The notes under the pieces: model-generated
The model's input: only the letters and a program-made list of their open reading frames with translations
What the model was told of the DNA's origin: nothing
Databases searched by the model: none
Assembly (NCBI GenBank): GCA_002436065.1
Contig: DIXP01000069.1
Span: forward strand, 1 to 45,597
Direction: 5' to 3'
DNA from: Chloroflexi bacterium UBA6077
Lineage (GTDB): Bacteria > Chloroflexota > UBA6077
Length of the DNA: 45,597 nt
Shown here: positions 35,401 through 43,639 of the stretch, in pieces
Numbering within the stretch: the stretch's first letter is position 1
How the letters are laid out: every line of letters starts with the position of its first letter
Made by a program: the position numbers and the translations under genes

Positions 35401-38400
35401 CTGGTAGTCGGTCGCTCGTTCGTAGCTCCCATCCCCCTTGGCCCTGAGTACCCGAGTGAGGTTGCCAGCGTGGTCGTACTGGTACTCGGTGACGATCATC
35501 GGTGTGGGTGTTGCCTCGGGGTCAGTCCAATCGCCCGGGCTCTGGTGCACCTCCTTCAGGCTGTCGCGCTCGTCGTACAGGTACTTCGTCACCTGCCCGT
35601 TGGCGTGGATCACCACGGTGCGGTTGCCCACGGGGTCGTACCGGTACTCGGTCACGAGTTGGGATCCCCCCGCCGTCGGCGCGGGTGCCTTGCTGAATCG
35701 AAGCCTGTCCTCGTTGTCGTAGCCATACTCCCAGGTGTGCTCGCTCGGTACTCCCTGCGCGGCGTTGCCGTTGGGGTCGACCATCGCGATCCGTCTCCCC
35801 ACGGAGTCGTAGTCGTAGACGGTCACGTTCCCGAGTGCGTCGGTCGTGCTCTGGAGCATCCCCGCTTTCGAGCCGCTCCCGAAGTAGGCCATGGTTGTGG
35901 CATAGCTGTAGTCGGGCGTGGGACCGGTGTTGCCCCTGGGAGGGATCACCTTCGTGATGAGGCCGGGGTTGGATGCGTCGGTGTACTCGTACCTGGTGAT
36001 TGCCGTCTGGACGCCCTGCTCGGGGTCGATGTACCTTTGGGTCACAGACTCCAGCTTCAGGCCGTTTGCGTCGTAGGCCATGTCGGTGGCGTAGTCGAGG
36101 TCGATGCTCCCAGAGAGATCGGTGCTTGCGGTGACCGTCTGGCCGCTTGCCACTCCCCTTGGGGTGATCACCTGGACGAGGTTGTTCCAGGCGTCGTACT
36201 TGAAGAGCGTAACCGGCCTGTTCGCCCCCGCACCGGGGGCTGGGTCTATCCGGCGGGTCAGGTTGCCCCTGCTACCGGGGATGGCAGCCCCCGCGTAGTC
36301 CACGTCGTAGCAGAGGTCGGTGACGTTGCCTCTCCCGTCCTTGACCCAGACGAGGTTGGAGTTGGCGTCGTAGCCGTACTCCAGCACGACGTCGTCGGTG
36401 ATGCTGGAGGTGGGCTTGGAGACCCGCTTCACCATCCGTCCCTGGGCATCGTGGTAGTCGATCACCTGGGGGTTCCAGGCGGGATCGAGGGAGGTGGAGG
36501 GATAGGTGACGGTGGTGACCTTGGTGCCGTCCCCGTTGGTCACGTAGCTAAAGGTCGTCTGCTGGCCTGTCGTGAGTCCCCTGGCGTCCTTCTGCCAGTC
36601 CACCTTTCCATCAGCGTTGTAGTGGTTGGTGACGGCTACGTGGCCGTTGGCGTCGGTGATGGTAGCAAGGCGGCTGCTCGTCCCGTCGTAACCGTAGCTG
36701 GTGGTCTCTCCCTCGCGGTCGGTCACCTTCCAGAGGCGGCCATTCGCGTCGTACTCGAACTGGACGCTCCTGGCCGGGCTCCTCCAGTCGCTGACGGAGG
36801 TGAGCCTCCCGGTTGCCGGGTCGTAGCTGAAGGAGAGGGTCCCTCGCCCGGCGGGATCGCTCACGCTGGCCAACTGGCCGCTGCCGTTGTAGGCCAGGAT
36901 CGAGTTGTTGCCGTAGCGGTCGGCTATATGGGTAAGCCTCCCCGCCGCGTCGAAGGCCCACACCGTGCGGTCCTTGTGCGTAGCGGTGAAGCTGTCGTCC
37001 GGGTTCTTTACAAGGGTGGTGTTGACGCCCACCGGGGGTGAGTAGGTGCCGTCTGCGTTGCGGGTGTAACGGTCGGTGCGGCCCTGCGGGCCAGCCAGCA
37101 GCAACGCTCCGCTCCAATCGCCCGGGTCCACGAGTCTGAGCTGGTAGTTGTGGGTCCAGACGGGGCCGAGCGAGCTGGAGCGGTTGTCGCCGCTGTTGTA
37201 TGCGCGCACGAAGGCCGGCACCGGTCCCATGCCCGCGAACGCCACGTCCGTCCGGCTGTAGGAGAAGCTCCCGGTCAGCGTGTTCACCGGGTCCTTGCTC
37301 TCCCCCTCCGTCCTCGCGGGCTGATAGAACTGCGCATCGCTCGTGGTGGGTTGCTTGGTAACTCCACTGCTAGCCAACGGCGTAATCGCGCCGAGGGGCA
37401 GGTCGCGGAAGAAGAGCCGGGTGGGATACAGGTTGTAGGCAGACTGATCCCAGAAGAGGCGGAGGTCGCCGAAGCTGTCCCGCGCCAGGTAGGGGTTGTG
37501 AGAGCCTACCATCTGCCGTCCGTCGGGCGTCCTGGACGGCTCGTAGCCGCATACGGTCTTCGCCCCCCAGGTGGCTCCACCGTCTTCACTTACTCTGTAG
37601 TAGACGTAGTTGTCCCAGGGGTAGTCGTACTGGCTATACGTGAGGTAGATGGTGCCCGAGGCCGTCTGCGCCACGCTCATCTCCGCGGGCCAGCGATCCC
37701 CGATGGATGATGGGTTGAGCAGCTGCTTGTTGGCCCAGTCGGTCGAGGCAAGATCAAGAGAGGTGGCAAAGAAGAGGCCGTTGTACTCGCTCCACCCCGG
37801 CTGCTCCGGGTGATAGTCCAGCCAACTGATCCCCCAGGAGCCCGAGGCAAGCCGTTTGATGTCGAAGCGAGGGGTGATGCGACCGGACAAGATGCCGATG
37901 CTCTGGCCCACGGATGCCGCCGCCGACCAGTTCGACAAGTCGGTCGAGGTGCGGTACTGGAGCGAGCCGGAGGAGTCCTCGCGGCTCCAGAAGACGTAGG
38001 TGGTCCCATCGTAGGTCGATGCCTGGATTTCGTAGACGTTGACCGCCTCGTTGGTGAGCTGTGTTGGCAAGGACCAGCTGCTGCCGTCGTCACCAGAGGT
38101 CCGCAGGAAGAGCTGCCTCACGCCTCCAGTGACCTTGGCATAGAAGAGGGCCAACGTGGAGCCCACCCGGACCATGGCCGGTGTGGCAGTGTTGTACTCG
38201 ACGATTGCCGGGTCAATCCAGTCGACGGGGTTCCCCTGCCCTCGCCAGTATGCAAGGTTTCCCGAGCCGTCTATGGCTGCCACGCCCCACTCTCCGTTGG
38301 CAAGCTGGGCGGCCGCAGGGTCGCTGGGGTCGGGATCGGTGCTGGTAGACTGCGACTCGTCCACCACCGCCAGGGTCGACGGTAGCTCGGTGACCTGCAG

Positions 38401-39234
38401 GGCTATGGTGCCGGAGACGGCATCATAGCTGGATGGCACCAGGTCCCAGCCGCTGGAGGCCAACATGCGTACAGCGGGCTTACCCGGCACTGTCCCGCGG
38501 GCGTCCGAACCACCTAGCTTGAAGCGCACCGTCGCTGGCTTCTTCAGAGAGAGGGGTGCGCTGCTGGCATCCTGGCCGTGAGCGAGGAGCCGAATGGGAC
38601 TGAAGGTCGGGCGGTAGCGTTTCAGGGTGGGAACGTGGCTTGACTCCACGATGTGCCAGCCGATTCGGGCCGGCGTGGCTAGCGACTCGGGAGGAAAGAC
38701 TACTTCGGCCAGTCCCTCTAGGGACAGCAACCCGCCACCCGGGCCGAGCAGCGTGCCGAGCAATCCGGCTGCTGATGATGGAGAGCCAACTGAGGCTGTA
38801 GGGGTTGGCGAAGGGGTCAGAGTCGGTGACGCTGTGGCTGTCAGCGATGGTGAACTGGCGGGGGTCGCCGTTGCGGTTGAGCCGTTGGTGGCGAGGGTGA
38901 TTGATGGCAGCGCGACCGTTGACTGCGTCGCGGTAGCGGTGGATGTGGTCGCCACGGCGGCGGTCGCTGTTGGGGTGAGGCTAGGGACGGAGGTTCCCGT
39001 AGACGTGGGCGTTAGCGAGGCTGTGGAGGTTGCATCCAGTGACGCTGTGCGAGTGGCCGTCGCCGTCGCGGTTGGAGATGGTTGCAGCTCCTGGGCGTGT
39101 ACAGGCAGCGAGCCGCCTTCGAGCGGCGCTACCAACTCACTGCCGTAGCCAAATAGCAGGATCGCAATAGTGAGCGCTGTGACGAATCTGTACGCGGTTG
39201 TGTTCCTGTGCGCCCTTGGGATGGTCCCACTCAT
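32470..39234 (-). CDS. Giant secreted Rhs polymorphic toxin-like protein with embedded RCC1 propeller
   Basis: This protein has 2254 residues. Domains in order are: signal or anchor at about 15-48; Ser/Thr/Pro-rich stalk at about 50-145; beta-rich region at about 150-290; exo-sialidase/BNR-like repeats at about 300-620 (TSGDDGSSWSLPTQL); DUF6531-like start of the Rhs shell (DPVNTLTGSFSYSRTDV) at about 640; many YD repeats (GYDANGNRxxxxDGxGTTTYSYD) to about 1495; seven RCC1 repeats (VWAWGxNxxGQLGDGSTTxR) at about 1498-1845; further YD repeats; Rhs core ending MYDPGMGRF at about 2076; tip at 2077-2254. After VDPSG the 144-residue tip ends GWTIEFRAHPISRDTINVGTYYVP split as GWTIEFRAHP and INVGTYYVP, and resembles small nuclease toxins. 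AAGGAGG precedes the ATG. Confidence 0.9.
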   Translation of the reverse strand: MSGTIPRAHRNTTAYRFVTALTIAILLFGYGSELVAPLEGGSLPVHAQELQPSPTATATATRTASLDATSTASLTPTSTGTSVPSLTPTATAAVATTSTATATQSTVALPSITLATNGSTATATPASSPSLTATASPTLTPSPTPTASVGSPSSAAGLLGTLLGPGGGLLSLEGLAEVVFPPESLATPARIGWHIVESSHVPTLKRYRPTFSPIRLLAHGQDASSAPLSLKKPATVRFKLGGSDARGTVPGKPAVRMLASSGWDLVPSSYDAVSGTIALQVTELPSTLAVVDESQSTSTDPDPSDPAAAQLANGEWGVAAIDGSGNLAYWRGQGNPVDWIDPAIVEYNTATPAMVRVGSTLALFYAKVTGGVRQLFLRTSGDDGSSWSLPTQLTNEAVNVYEIQASTYDGTTYVFWSREDSSGSLQYRTSTDLSNWSAAASVGQSIGILSGRITPRFDIKRLASGSWGISWLDYHPEQPGWSEYNGLFFATSLDLASTDWANKQLLNPSSIGDRWPAEMSVAQTASGTIYLTYSQYDYPWDNYVYYRVSEDGGATWGAKTVCGYEPSRTPDGRQMVGSHNPYLARDSFGDLRLFWDQSAYNLYPTRLFFRDLPLGAITPLASSGVTKQPTTSDAQFYQPARTEGESKDPVNTLTGSFSYSRTDVAFAGMGPVPAFVRAYNSGDNRSSSLGPVWTHNYQLRLVDPGDWSGALLLAGPQGRTDRYTRNADGTYSPPVGVNTTLVKNPDDSFTATHKDRTVWAFDAAGRLTHIADRYGNNSILAYNGSGQLASVSDPAGRGTLSFSYDPATGRLTSVSDWRSPARSVQFEYDANGRLWKVTDREGETTSYGYDGTSSRLATITDANGHVAVTNHYNADGKVDWQKDARGLTTGQQTTFSYVTNGDGTKVTTVTYPSTSLDPAWNPQVIDYHDAQGRMVKRVSKPTSSITDDVVLEYGYDANSNLVWVKDGRGNVTDLCYDVDYAGAAIPGSRGNLTRRIDPAPGAGANRPVTLFKYDAWNNLVQVITPRGVASGQTVTASTDLSGSIDLDYATDMAYDANGLKLESVTQRYIDPEQGVQTAITRYEYTDASNPGLITKVIPPRGNTGPTPDYSYATTMAYFGSGSKAGMLQSTTDALGNVTVYDYDSVGRRIAMVDPNGNAAQGVPSEHTWEYGYDNEDRLRFSKAPAPTAGGSQLVTEYRYDPVGNRTVVIHANGQVTKYLYDERDSLKEVHQSPGDWTDPEATPTPMIVTEYQYDHAGNLTRVLRAKGDGSYERATDYQYDGLDRVHRETQYPDWPNTATTLLTQYGYDAAGNRTSLVDPLGQTTSFGYDNLNRLTGVSYSDGVTPNVSYGYDANGNRANMVDGTGTTTYSYDEMDRLTSVVSAGPKTVGYRYDLDGNRTKLIYPDGTAVSYSYDRGSRLESLLDWASRTVGYQYSPDGSLKGVTNPNGTSASYSYDNALRLKEVWNQNGTQTIGRYGYSLDAVGNRTQLDESAGQGGSGTAWNWGRNGQNQLGDGTTTNRSEPVQPSNLSEVSMVAGGDSHSLALKVDGSVWAWGSNSYGQIGDGTNVNRSTPVEVTGFTGATGVRAGGLHSLALKADGSVWAWGRNYSGQLGDGSTRDRNSPGQVSGLTGVTAIASGPDGSHNLALKTDGTVWAWGENGNGQLGDGSTTDRTTPIQVGGLTGVTAIAAGGAHSLALTGDGSVWAWGRNTDGQLGDGTTTERRTPVQVGSLGGVAAIAVGGYHSLASKSDGTLWAWGNNLYGSLGDGSTTKRTSPVQVAGVSGVVAMAGGVDHSVALKGDGSVWAWGLNTDGQLGDGSTTNRLSPVQVTGLSGAGKVAAGRYHSLAVTGGSMTATTSYGYDGLYRLTSVGGTGGTTSYEYDPVGNRQSMTRGSQTSYSYDRADRIATAGSVSYTVNANGNLVVRGTDSFGYDQANMLKTASVGGVSSSYGYDGDGKRASKTVGITTTGYVYDVNASLPVLLDDGTRKYVWGLGLDYAVDTSGNVLVYHTDGLGSVKVLTDASGNVVQTYTTDEYGVPAASQGGIDQPFRYTGEQYDPETGLVYLRARMYDPGMGRFVSRDTHAGRVRAPGSLHRFIYAWDNPVVQVDPSGHAVKDELLQSCRRFHGETYPCDDLVNSEVLKDHLGGTSFNWDDLEAWTRGSPADKAVFALANVAGGGSSAWKVTFGHGFRHLTKIDLNAGEVERVIAEAVQEATKHADDVGPFWGRVSVRGWTIEFRAHPISRDTINVGTYYVP
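33690..34745 (-). repeat. Seven RCC1-type repeats of about 150 bp
   Basis: Seven tandem units of about 50 codons are embedded in the Rhs gene. Their WG cores read NWGRNGQ, WAWGSNSYGQ, WAWGRNYSGQ, WAWGENGNGQ, WAWGRNTDGQ, WAWGNNLYGS and WAWGLNTDGQ. Seven is the number needed for one complete RCC1 beta-propeller. The DNA units are similar enough to recombine. Confidence 0.9.
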
Positions 39235-39763
39235 CCGGAAAACCTCCTTCTACCCCTCTCGTGGTTAGGCTGCCACTATCTACTTCCTCTGGGGAGTGAC
39301 GAATGGCTGCACATCAATGGTTGAGAGGAGTGTCGCGCGAGCGAGTTCACCAGGCGCACAATGGTCGCTTCCGTCTCAGATAGGAATCCACTCTACTCCA
39401 CGACAGCTTCGCGATCCACGTGCAGCGATCTCTACAGCTCACGACCGTACATGTTGATCGACAAGGTAGGTTTTCTCTATACAGCCGTCAATAGGAAATC
39501 CGGGCTAGAGGAAGCATGTCACGGACGTGGCTAACGAGTACACCCAGGGTCTTTTAGTTCTGCATCTGGCCCTCACCCCGACCCTCTCCCAGAGGGAGAG
39601 GGTCGGGGTGAGGGCTGCACCAAGAGCCATGAATCGGCAGAACTAAAAGGCCCTGCGAGTCCATCGCCTTGACAGCATCAACCGCATACCTTAGAGTCTG
39701 CTCCCAAGACCCTGGGTAGTTCAGCAGCATAGTTGGATTGCCGGCGGTGCCGTGTGGTATCCA
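39235..39763. other. Gap between the Rhs and reductase genes
   Basis: This 529-bp region separates divergent genes and contains the nested inverted repeat listed separately. A TTGACA at 39669-39674 with a weak TTAGAG 16 bp later might be the promoter of the downstream operon. No credible gene is seen. Confidence 0.4.
39545..39655. repeat. MITE-like nested inverted repeat
   Basis: Outer arms at 39545-39563 and 39637-39655 match over 19 bp with one G-T pair. Inside them, 39569-39590 pairs perfectly with 39594-39615 (22 bp, 3-nt loop) and belongs to the CCCTCACCCC/GGGGTGAGGG repeat family. The element is about 111 bp, non-coding, and sits between the Rhs gene and the reductase gene. Confidence 0.8.
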
Positions 39764-40606
39764 ATGGCAACCCCCGCTGTGGTCTGGGAAGGTGATGTTT
39801 TGTTGGAGCAGAACGGCTTTACGGGGAACTGGGCACTCATCCTTGGATCTTCCAGCGGCTTTGGTGCTGCCGCGGCCCTGCAACTCGCTCGAAAAGGCAT
39901 GAACATCTTTGGCGTTCACATGGATCGATCCTCTACCTTGCCAAACGCCGAGCGCGTCGTGGCTGAGATCGGGGGCATGGGGCGGGAAGTCCTGTTCTTC
40001 AACACCAATGCCGCCAGCTCCGCCAAGCGCGCCGAGGTGCTCGATGCGGTGGCTGCCAGATTGGCCGAGTCCAACGGCAAGGTGATGGTGTTGTTCCATT
40101 CCCTGGCCTTCGGTACTCTGGGAGAGTTCATAGCGCCGGAACAGCGGCAGGCCATCACACAGTCTCAGATGGAGATGACCCTGGACGTCATGGCCAACAG
40201 CCTGGTGTACTGGACTCAGGATCTGGTGTATCGCGAACTATTGGGGAATGGTGCGCGGATCTTCGCCATGACGAGCTCGGGCTCCCATCGCGTCCTCCCG
40301 AATTACGGTGTCGTCTCCGCGGCCAAGGCCGCCCTGGAGTCGAACATTCGCCAGCTTGCGGTGGAATTAGCCGGCAGGAAGATCACGGCCAACGCGCTGC
40401 AGGCGGGGATCACGGACACCGCAGCGCTACGGAAGATCCCGGGCCATGAGAGGTTGATCCAAGATGCAAGCGCCCGCAACCCCATGGGGCGGATGACCCG
40501 TCCTGAGGATGTGGCGGCGACCTGTGCGGCCCTCTGCGTCCCTGAGACATACTGGCTGACCGGAAACACCCTCAGGGTCGACGGCGGCGAGGACAACATC
40601 GGGTAA
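39764..40606 (+). CDS. fabL: Enoyl-[acyl-carrier-protein] reductase, FabL-like SDR
   Basis: This protein has 280 residues. ALILGSSSGFGAAAALQLAR is the nucleotide-binding glycine loop. In PNYGVVSAAKAALESNIRQL the tyrosine and lysine are separated by six residues (Y-x6-K), the hallmark of enoyl-ACP reductases rather than ordinary YxxxK SDRs. LFHSLAFGTLGEF and the end WLTGNTLRVDGGEDNIG fit the FabL/FabI group. It would carry out the last step of fatty-acid elongation. ATG 39764 was chosen; GTG 39752 in the same frame is possible, and neither has a strong ribosome-binding site. It is followed by pdxA on the same strand. Confidence 0.82.
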   Translation: MATPAVVWEGDVLLEQNGFTGNWALILGSSSGFGAAAALQLARKGMNIFGVHMDRSSTLPNAERVVAEIGGMGREVLFFNTNAASSAKRAEVLDAVAARLAESNGKVMVLFHSLAFGTLGEFIAPEQRQAITQSQMEMTLDVMANSLVYWTQDLVYRELLGNGARIFAMTSSGSHRVLPNYGVVSAAKAALESNIRQLAVELAGRKITANALQAGITDTAALRKIPGHERLIQDASARNPMGRMTRPEDVAATCAALCVPETYWLTGNTLRVDGGEDNIG

Positions 40607-40680
40607 CAGGCATGATCTACCTGTCTCCTGATGGAGGAGATAGGAATCTGGATTGGCTCACAGCTGAGAAACGCGCTTCC

Positions 40681-41676
40681 ATGCAGCACCTTCCACTCAT
40701 CGCTGTCACCATGGGCGACCCTGCGGGTATAGGGCCGGAAATCGTCGCGCGGGCTGCAACCAACGCTGCTCTTCGTCGAAAGGCGAGGCTGTTGGTGCTG
40801 GGCAACGCCCAGGCGATGCGGCAGGCACTATCGCTAGTAGGCGCCCAAATGAGCCTTAGGGAGATCCACAGCCCTGCAGAAGCTGGATTCCAACCGGATT
40901 GCTTGGAGGCTATCGACCCCACGAGACTGGAGTTCGCCACGCTGAAACCCGGGGTTGCCCAAGGGGAAGCGGGTCTAGCGGCTTACGACTGTATCCGCAA
41001 GGCGATCGAGCTGACCCTAAACGGGGAGACCGACGCCATCGCCACTGCCCCCATCAACAAAGAGGCTCTACACGCGGCAGGCGTTCCCTACATCGACCAC
41101 ACGGCGATGCTGGCCGGCCTGACCGGCAGCCACGATCCGATGACGATGTTCGTCCTCGACAACCTCAGGATCTTCTTCCTCACCCGCCACCTGCCGCTCA
41201 TCGAGGCCTGCCGGCAGGTTACCTCCCAGCGAGTCCTCACCTATCTTGCGAGGGTGGACGGGGAGTTGCGGCGTCTGGGCATCGCCAGCCCTCGCATCGC
41301 AGTTGCCGGTTTGAACCCCCACTCCGGCGAGGGGGGGCTGTTTGGCACTGAGGAGATCCAGGAGATACTTCCAGCCGTGGCCGAGGCACACAGCCAGGGC
41401 ATCGACGTGCAAGGCCCGGTTCCCGCCGACTCGGTCTTCTTCCTCTGTCGACAAGGCAAGTACGACGCGGTGCTCTCCCTCTACCATGACCAGGGGCACA
41501 TCGCCGCCAAGACCGTCGACTTCGAGCGCACAGTCAGCGTCACCCTCGGCCTCTCGTTCCTACGCACCTCCGTGGATCACGGCACCGCCTTCGACCTGGC
41601 ATGGAAGGGGATGGCCAGCGCCACCAGCATGGAGGAATCGATTCGGGTGGCGGTTCGGTATCTAAGGCACGCGTAG
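40681..41676 (+). CDS. pdxA: 4-hydroxythreonine-4-phosphate dehydrogenase family protein
   Basis: The protein has 331 residues from ATG 40681, giving the standard N-terminus LPLIAVTMGDPAGIGPEIVA. IATAPINKEALHAAGV, YIDHTAMLAGLTG (metal His), FLTRHLPL (second His region), GLNPHSGEGGLFGTEE and SLYHDQGHIAAKTVDF follow the family order and carry the three divalent-metal histidines. The classic role is NAD-dependent oxidation in pyridoxal-phosphate synthesis. PdxA2 relatives act on other phosphorylated acids, so without pdxJ nearby the exact substrate is open. An in-frame ATG at 40612, 6 bp after fabL, would add 23 residues unlike the family. Confidence 0.9.
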   Translation: MQHLPLIAVTMGDPAGIGPEIVARAATNAALRRKARLLVLGNAQAMRQALSLVGAQMSLREIHSPAEAGFQPDCLEAIDPTRLEFATLKPGVAQGEAGLAAYDCIRKAIELTLNGETDAIATAPINKEALHAAGVPYIDHTAMLAGLTGSHDPMTMFVLDNLRIFFLTRHLPLIEACRQVTSQRVLTYLARVDGELRRLGIASPRIAVAGLNPHSGEGGLFGTEEIQEILPAVAEAHSQGIDVQGPVPADSVFFLCRQGKYDAVLSLYHDQGHIAAKTVDFERTVSVTLGLSFLRTSVDHGTAFDLAWKGMASATSMEESIRVAVRYLRHA

Positions 41677-41692
41677 GGTTATGCCTTGGCTA

Positions 41693-41722
41693 TTGCCTGA
41701 GAGCACTGAACTAGACTACACT
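41693..41722 (+). promoter_or_regulatory. Possible lipA promoter
   Basis: TTGCCT (41693-41698) and TACACT (41717-41722) are spaced 18 bp apart, 49 bp before the lipA start. The match is moderate. Confidence 0.35.
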
Positions 41723-41771
41723 TTGGAACTCGGCGCAACCATACGGGTGGAGGTGCCACGGGTAGCAAGAG

Positions 41772-42635
41772 ATGACCGATCTACGAAAACCTTCATGGTT
41801 GATCAAGCGACTCCCTCCCGATGCCGCTGTGTCGGAGGTAAGGTCTCTATTACGCCAGCAGAGCCTGCACACAGTATGCGAGAGCGCTATGTGCCCCAAT
41901 CTGGGGGAGTGTTTCTCTCGAAGAACCGCAACGTTCCTGATCTTTGGAAACGTCTGCACTCGCCATTGCGGATACTGCGCCGTGGCCTCCGGGGATCCGC
42001 TTCTCCTCGATCCTGGGGAACCGGAACGAGTCGCCGAGACGACGGCCAACCTCCGTCTCCGGCACGTTGTGGTGACCTCCGTCACAAGAGACGATCTGCC
42101 GGACGGTGGTGCCGCCCACTTTGCCGAGACCATACGGGCACTGCGGCGCCGTTGCCCGGGAACAGTGGTTGAGGTGCTTATCCCCGATTTTGGTGGTTCG
42201 GAAGAAGCGCTTCATCTGGTGTTGGAGGCCGCTCCCGACATACTGAATCATAACGTGGAGACCGTGCCGAGGCTGTTCCCCTCCGTTCGGCCCCAGGGTA
42301 ACTACCGGGTCTCCCTCGAGCTGCTGGCCCGCGCCAAGAGAGATCTCGCCCGCGGGCACACCAAGTCCGGCCTGATGGTCGGCCTGGGGGAGAGCGTGGA
42401 GGAAGTGCTCCAGGTCATGCGGGAGCTGAGAGGGGTGGGGTGCGACGTATTCACCATCGGCCAGTATCTCCGACCCTCACGAAACCACTTAGAGGTGAAG
42501 GAGTACTATCCGCCGGAGGTATTCGACCGATTGAAGGCCCAGGGCGAGGAGATGGGTTTCCTCTACGTGGCCTCCGGTCCCTTCGTCCGCAGTTCCTACA
42601 ATGCGGACCAATTCAAACCAACCAGAGAGGAGTAA
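41772..42635 (+). CDS. lipA: Lipoyl synthase
   Basis: This 287-residue radical-SAM enzyme inserts two sulfurs into protein-bound octanoate to make lipoate. Both 4Fe-4S sites are intact. The auxiliary cluster cysteines C36, C41 and C47 lie in CESAMCPNLGECF, and the radical-SAM cysteines C62, C66 and C69 lie in CTRHCGYC. The conserved C-terminal serine ligand lies in VRSSYNAD at about 274-275. The motifs VVVTSVTRDDLPDGGA, LNHNVETVPRLF and KSGLMVGLGE are typical. Its stop is 2 nt before the next start, so the methyltransferase is co-translated. No lipB or lipoate-dependent complex is in the window. Confidence 0.97.
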   Translation: MTDLRKPSWLIKRLPPDAAVSEVRSLLRQQSLHTVCESAMCPNLGECFSRRTATFLIFGNVCTRHCGYCAVASGDPLLLDPGEPERVAETTANLRLRHVVVTSVTRDDLPDGGAAHFAETIRALRRRCPGTVVEVLIPDFGGSEEALHLVLEAAPDILNHNVETVPRLFPSVRPQGNYRVSLELLARAKRDLARGHTKSGLMVGLGESVEEVLQVMRELRGVGCDVFTIGQYLRPSRNHLEVKEYYPPEVFDRLKAQGEEMGFLYVASGPFVRSSYNADQFKPTREE

Positions 42636-42637
42636 TC

Positions 42638-43504
42638 ATGATCACCGAGCTCTCGTCTTCCAGCAAGACCGTGGCTATCTCCCCTGATCTGCGCACTGTC
42701 ATCATAGGGGAGCGGATCAACCCCACAGCCCGAAAGAAGCTGGGGGAGGCGCTCCTGGCAGGGGACATGGAACTCGTCCGCAAGGAGGCCCTGTCCCAGG
42801 TGCAGGCAGGGGCCCACGTCCTGGACGTCAACGTGGGCTACCCGGGAGTGGACGAACCGGAGATGGTTAAGGAAGCGGTCAAGGCGGTTATGGAAACGGT
42901 GGACGTGCCCATCTGCCTGGACTCAGCCAATCCCGACGTCATGGAGGCCGCTCTTTCCGTCTACAAGGGCAAGATACTGCTCTCGTCAGTGACAGGCGAG
43001 CCCGAAAAGTTGGATGCCATCCTCCCACTGGTCAAGCGCTACGGTACCGCTGTGGTCGCCCTCTGCATGGACGAGAGCGGCATCCCAAACGATCCTCAGG
43101 AGCGGCTTGAGATAGCGAGGAGGATCGTGGCCAAGGCCGAGAGCCTGGGAATACCGAGGGAAGATGTGATCGTGGACTGCGCCTGCATGACCGTAGCCAC
43201 CGACAGCAGGGCGGCGAAGGTGACGTTGGAGTCGATCAGGCTGGTGCGCCAGGAGTTGGGTGTCAACATGACGTTGGGAGCGAGCAACGTCTCCCACGGC
43301 CTGCCCGAGCGAAAGACGATCAACGCCGCCTATCTTCCGATGGTGCTCGCGGCGGGAGTGAACTGCCCCATCATCGATCCGACGATACCGGAGATCGCCA
43401 AGGCGATCCTGTCCTCGGACCTCCTGCTCGGCAGGGATGAGTACGCGATGAACTACATCAAGGCCTACAGGGCGAGGCTGGCCGCCGCGGGGACAGGGGC
43501 ATAG
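42638..43504 (+). CDS. Methyltetrahydrofolate:corrinoid methyltransferase (AcsE-like)
   Basis: This protein has 288 residues. It is a pterin-binding TIM barrel: IIGERINPTARKKLGEAL, GAHVLDVNVGYPGVDEPEM, CLDSANPDVMEAALSVYKG, LLSSVTGE, VALCMDESGIP, DVIVDCACMTVATD and LGASNVSHGLPERKTIN, with the conserved Asn in GASNVS that contacts the folate. It would move a methyl group between methyl-tetrahydrofolate and a corrinoid protein. GAGAGGAG lies just before the ATG. The corrinoid Fe-S protein and CO dehydrogenase/acetyl-CoA synthase are not in the window, so a full Wood-Ljungdahl pathway cannot be claimed. The activator gene follows. Confidence 0.88.
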   Translation: MITELSSSSKTVAISPDLRTVIIGERINPTARKKLGEALLAGDMELVRKEALSQVQAGAHVLDVNVGYPGVDEPEMVKEAVKAVMETVDVPICLDSANPDVMEAALSVYKGKILLSSVTGEPEKLDAILPLVKRYGTAVVALCMDESGIPNDPQERLEIARRIVAKAESLGIPREDVIVDCACMTVATDSRAAKVTLESIRLVRQELGVNMTLGASNVSHGLPERKTINAAYLPMVLAAGVNCPIIDPTIPEIAKAILSSDLLLGRDEYAMNYIKAYRARLAAAGTGA

Positions 43505-43536
43505 GAGAAGTCAAGTCAGCCTGGCGGTACGAGTTC

Positions 43537-43612
43537 ACCACTGAGGCACGAAGAGCACGGAGAACGCACAGAGGACTCCGTGATGTCTTCGTGTTCTCCG
43601 TGTCTCAGTGGT
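43537..43612. repeat. Imperfect inverted repeat before the activator gene
   Basis: ACCACTGAG (43537-43545) pairs with CTCAGTGGT (43604-43612). The inner arms (GCACGAAGAGCACGG type) are similar but imperfect. It resembles the ACCACTGAGACACAGAG family of dispersed repeats found in many bacterial genomes. Confidence 0.6.
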
Positions 43613-43639
43613 TCGGTTCGAAAGGCGGTGGCAGGAGCC

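Noticed and set aside
32989..37041. Two frames of over 550 codons (32989-34650 and 35365-37041) antisense to the Rhs gene
   Set aside because: Both mirror the periodic YD and RCC1 repeats and have Val/Gly/Arg/His-biased composition; no independent motif is seen.
39554..40099. Minus-strand frame opposite the enoyl reductase start
   Set aside because: It is a shadow of the reductase, ending in a translated palindromic repeat; no family match.
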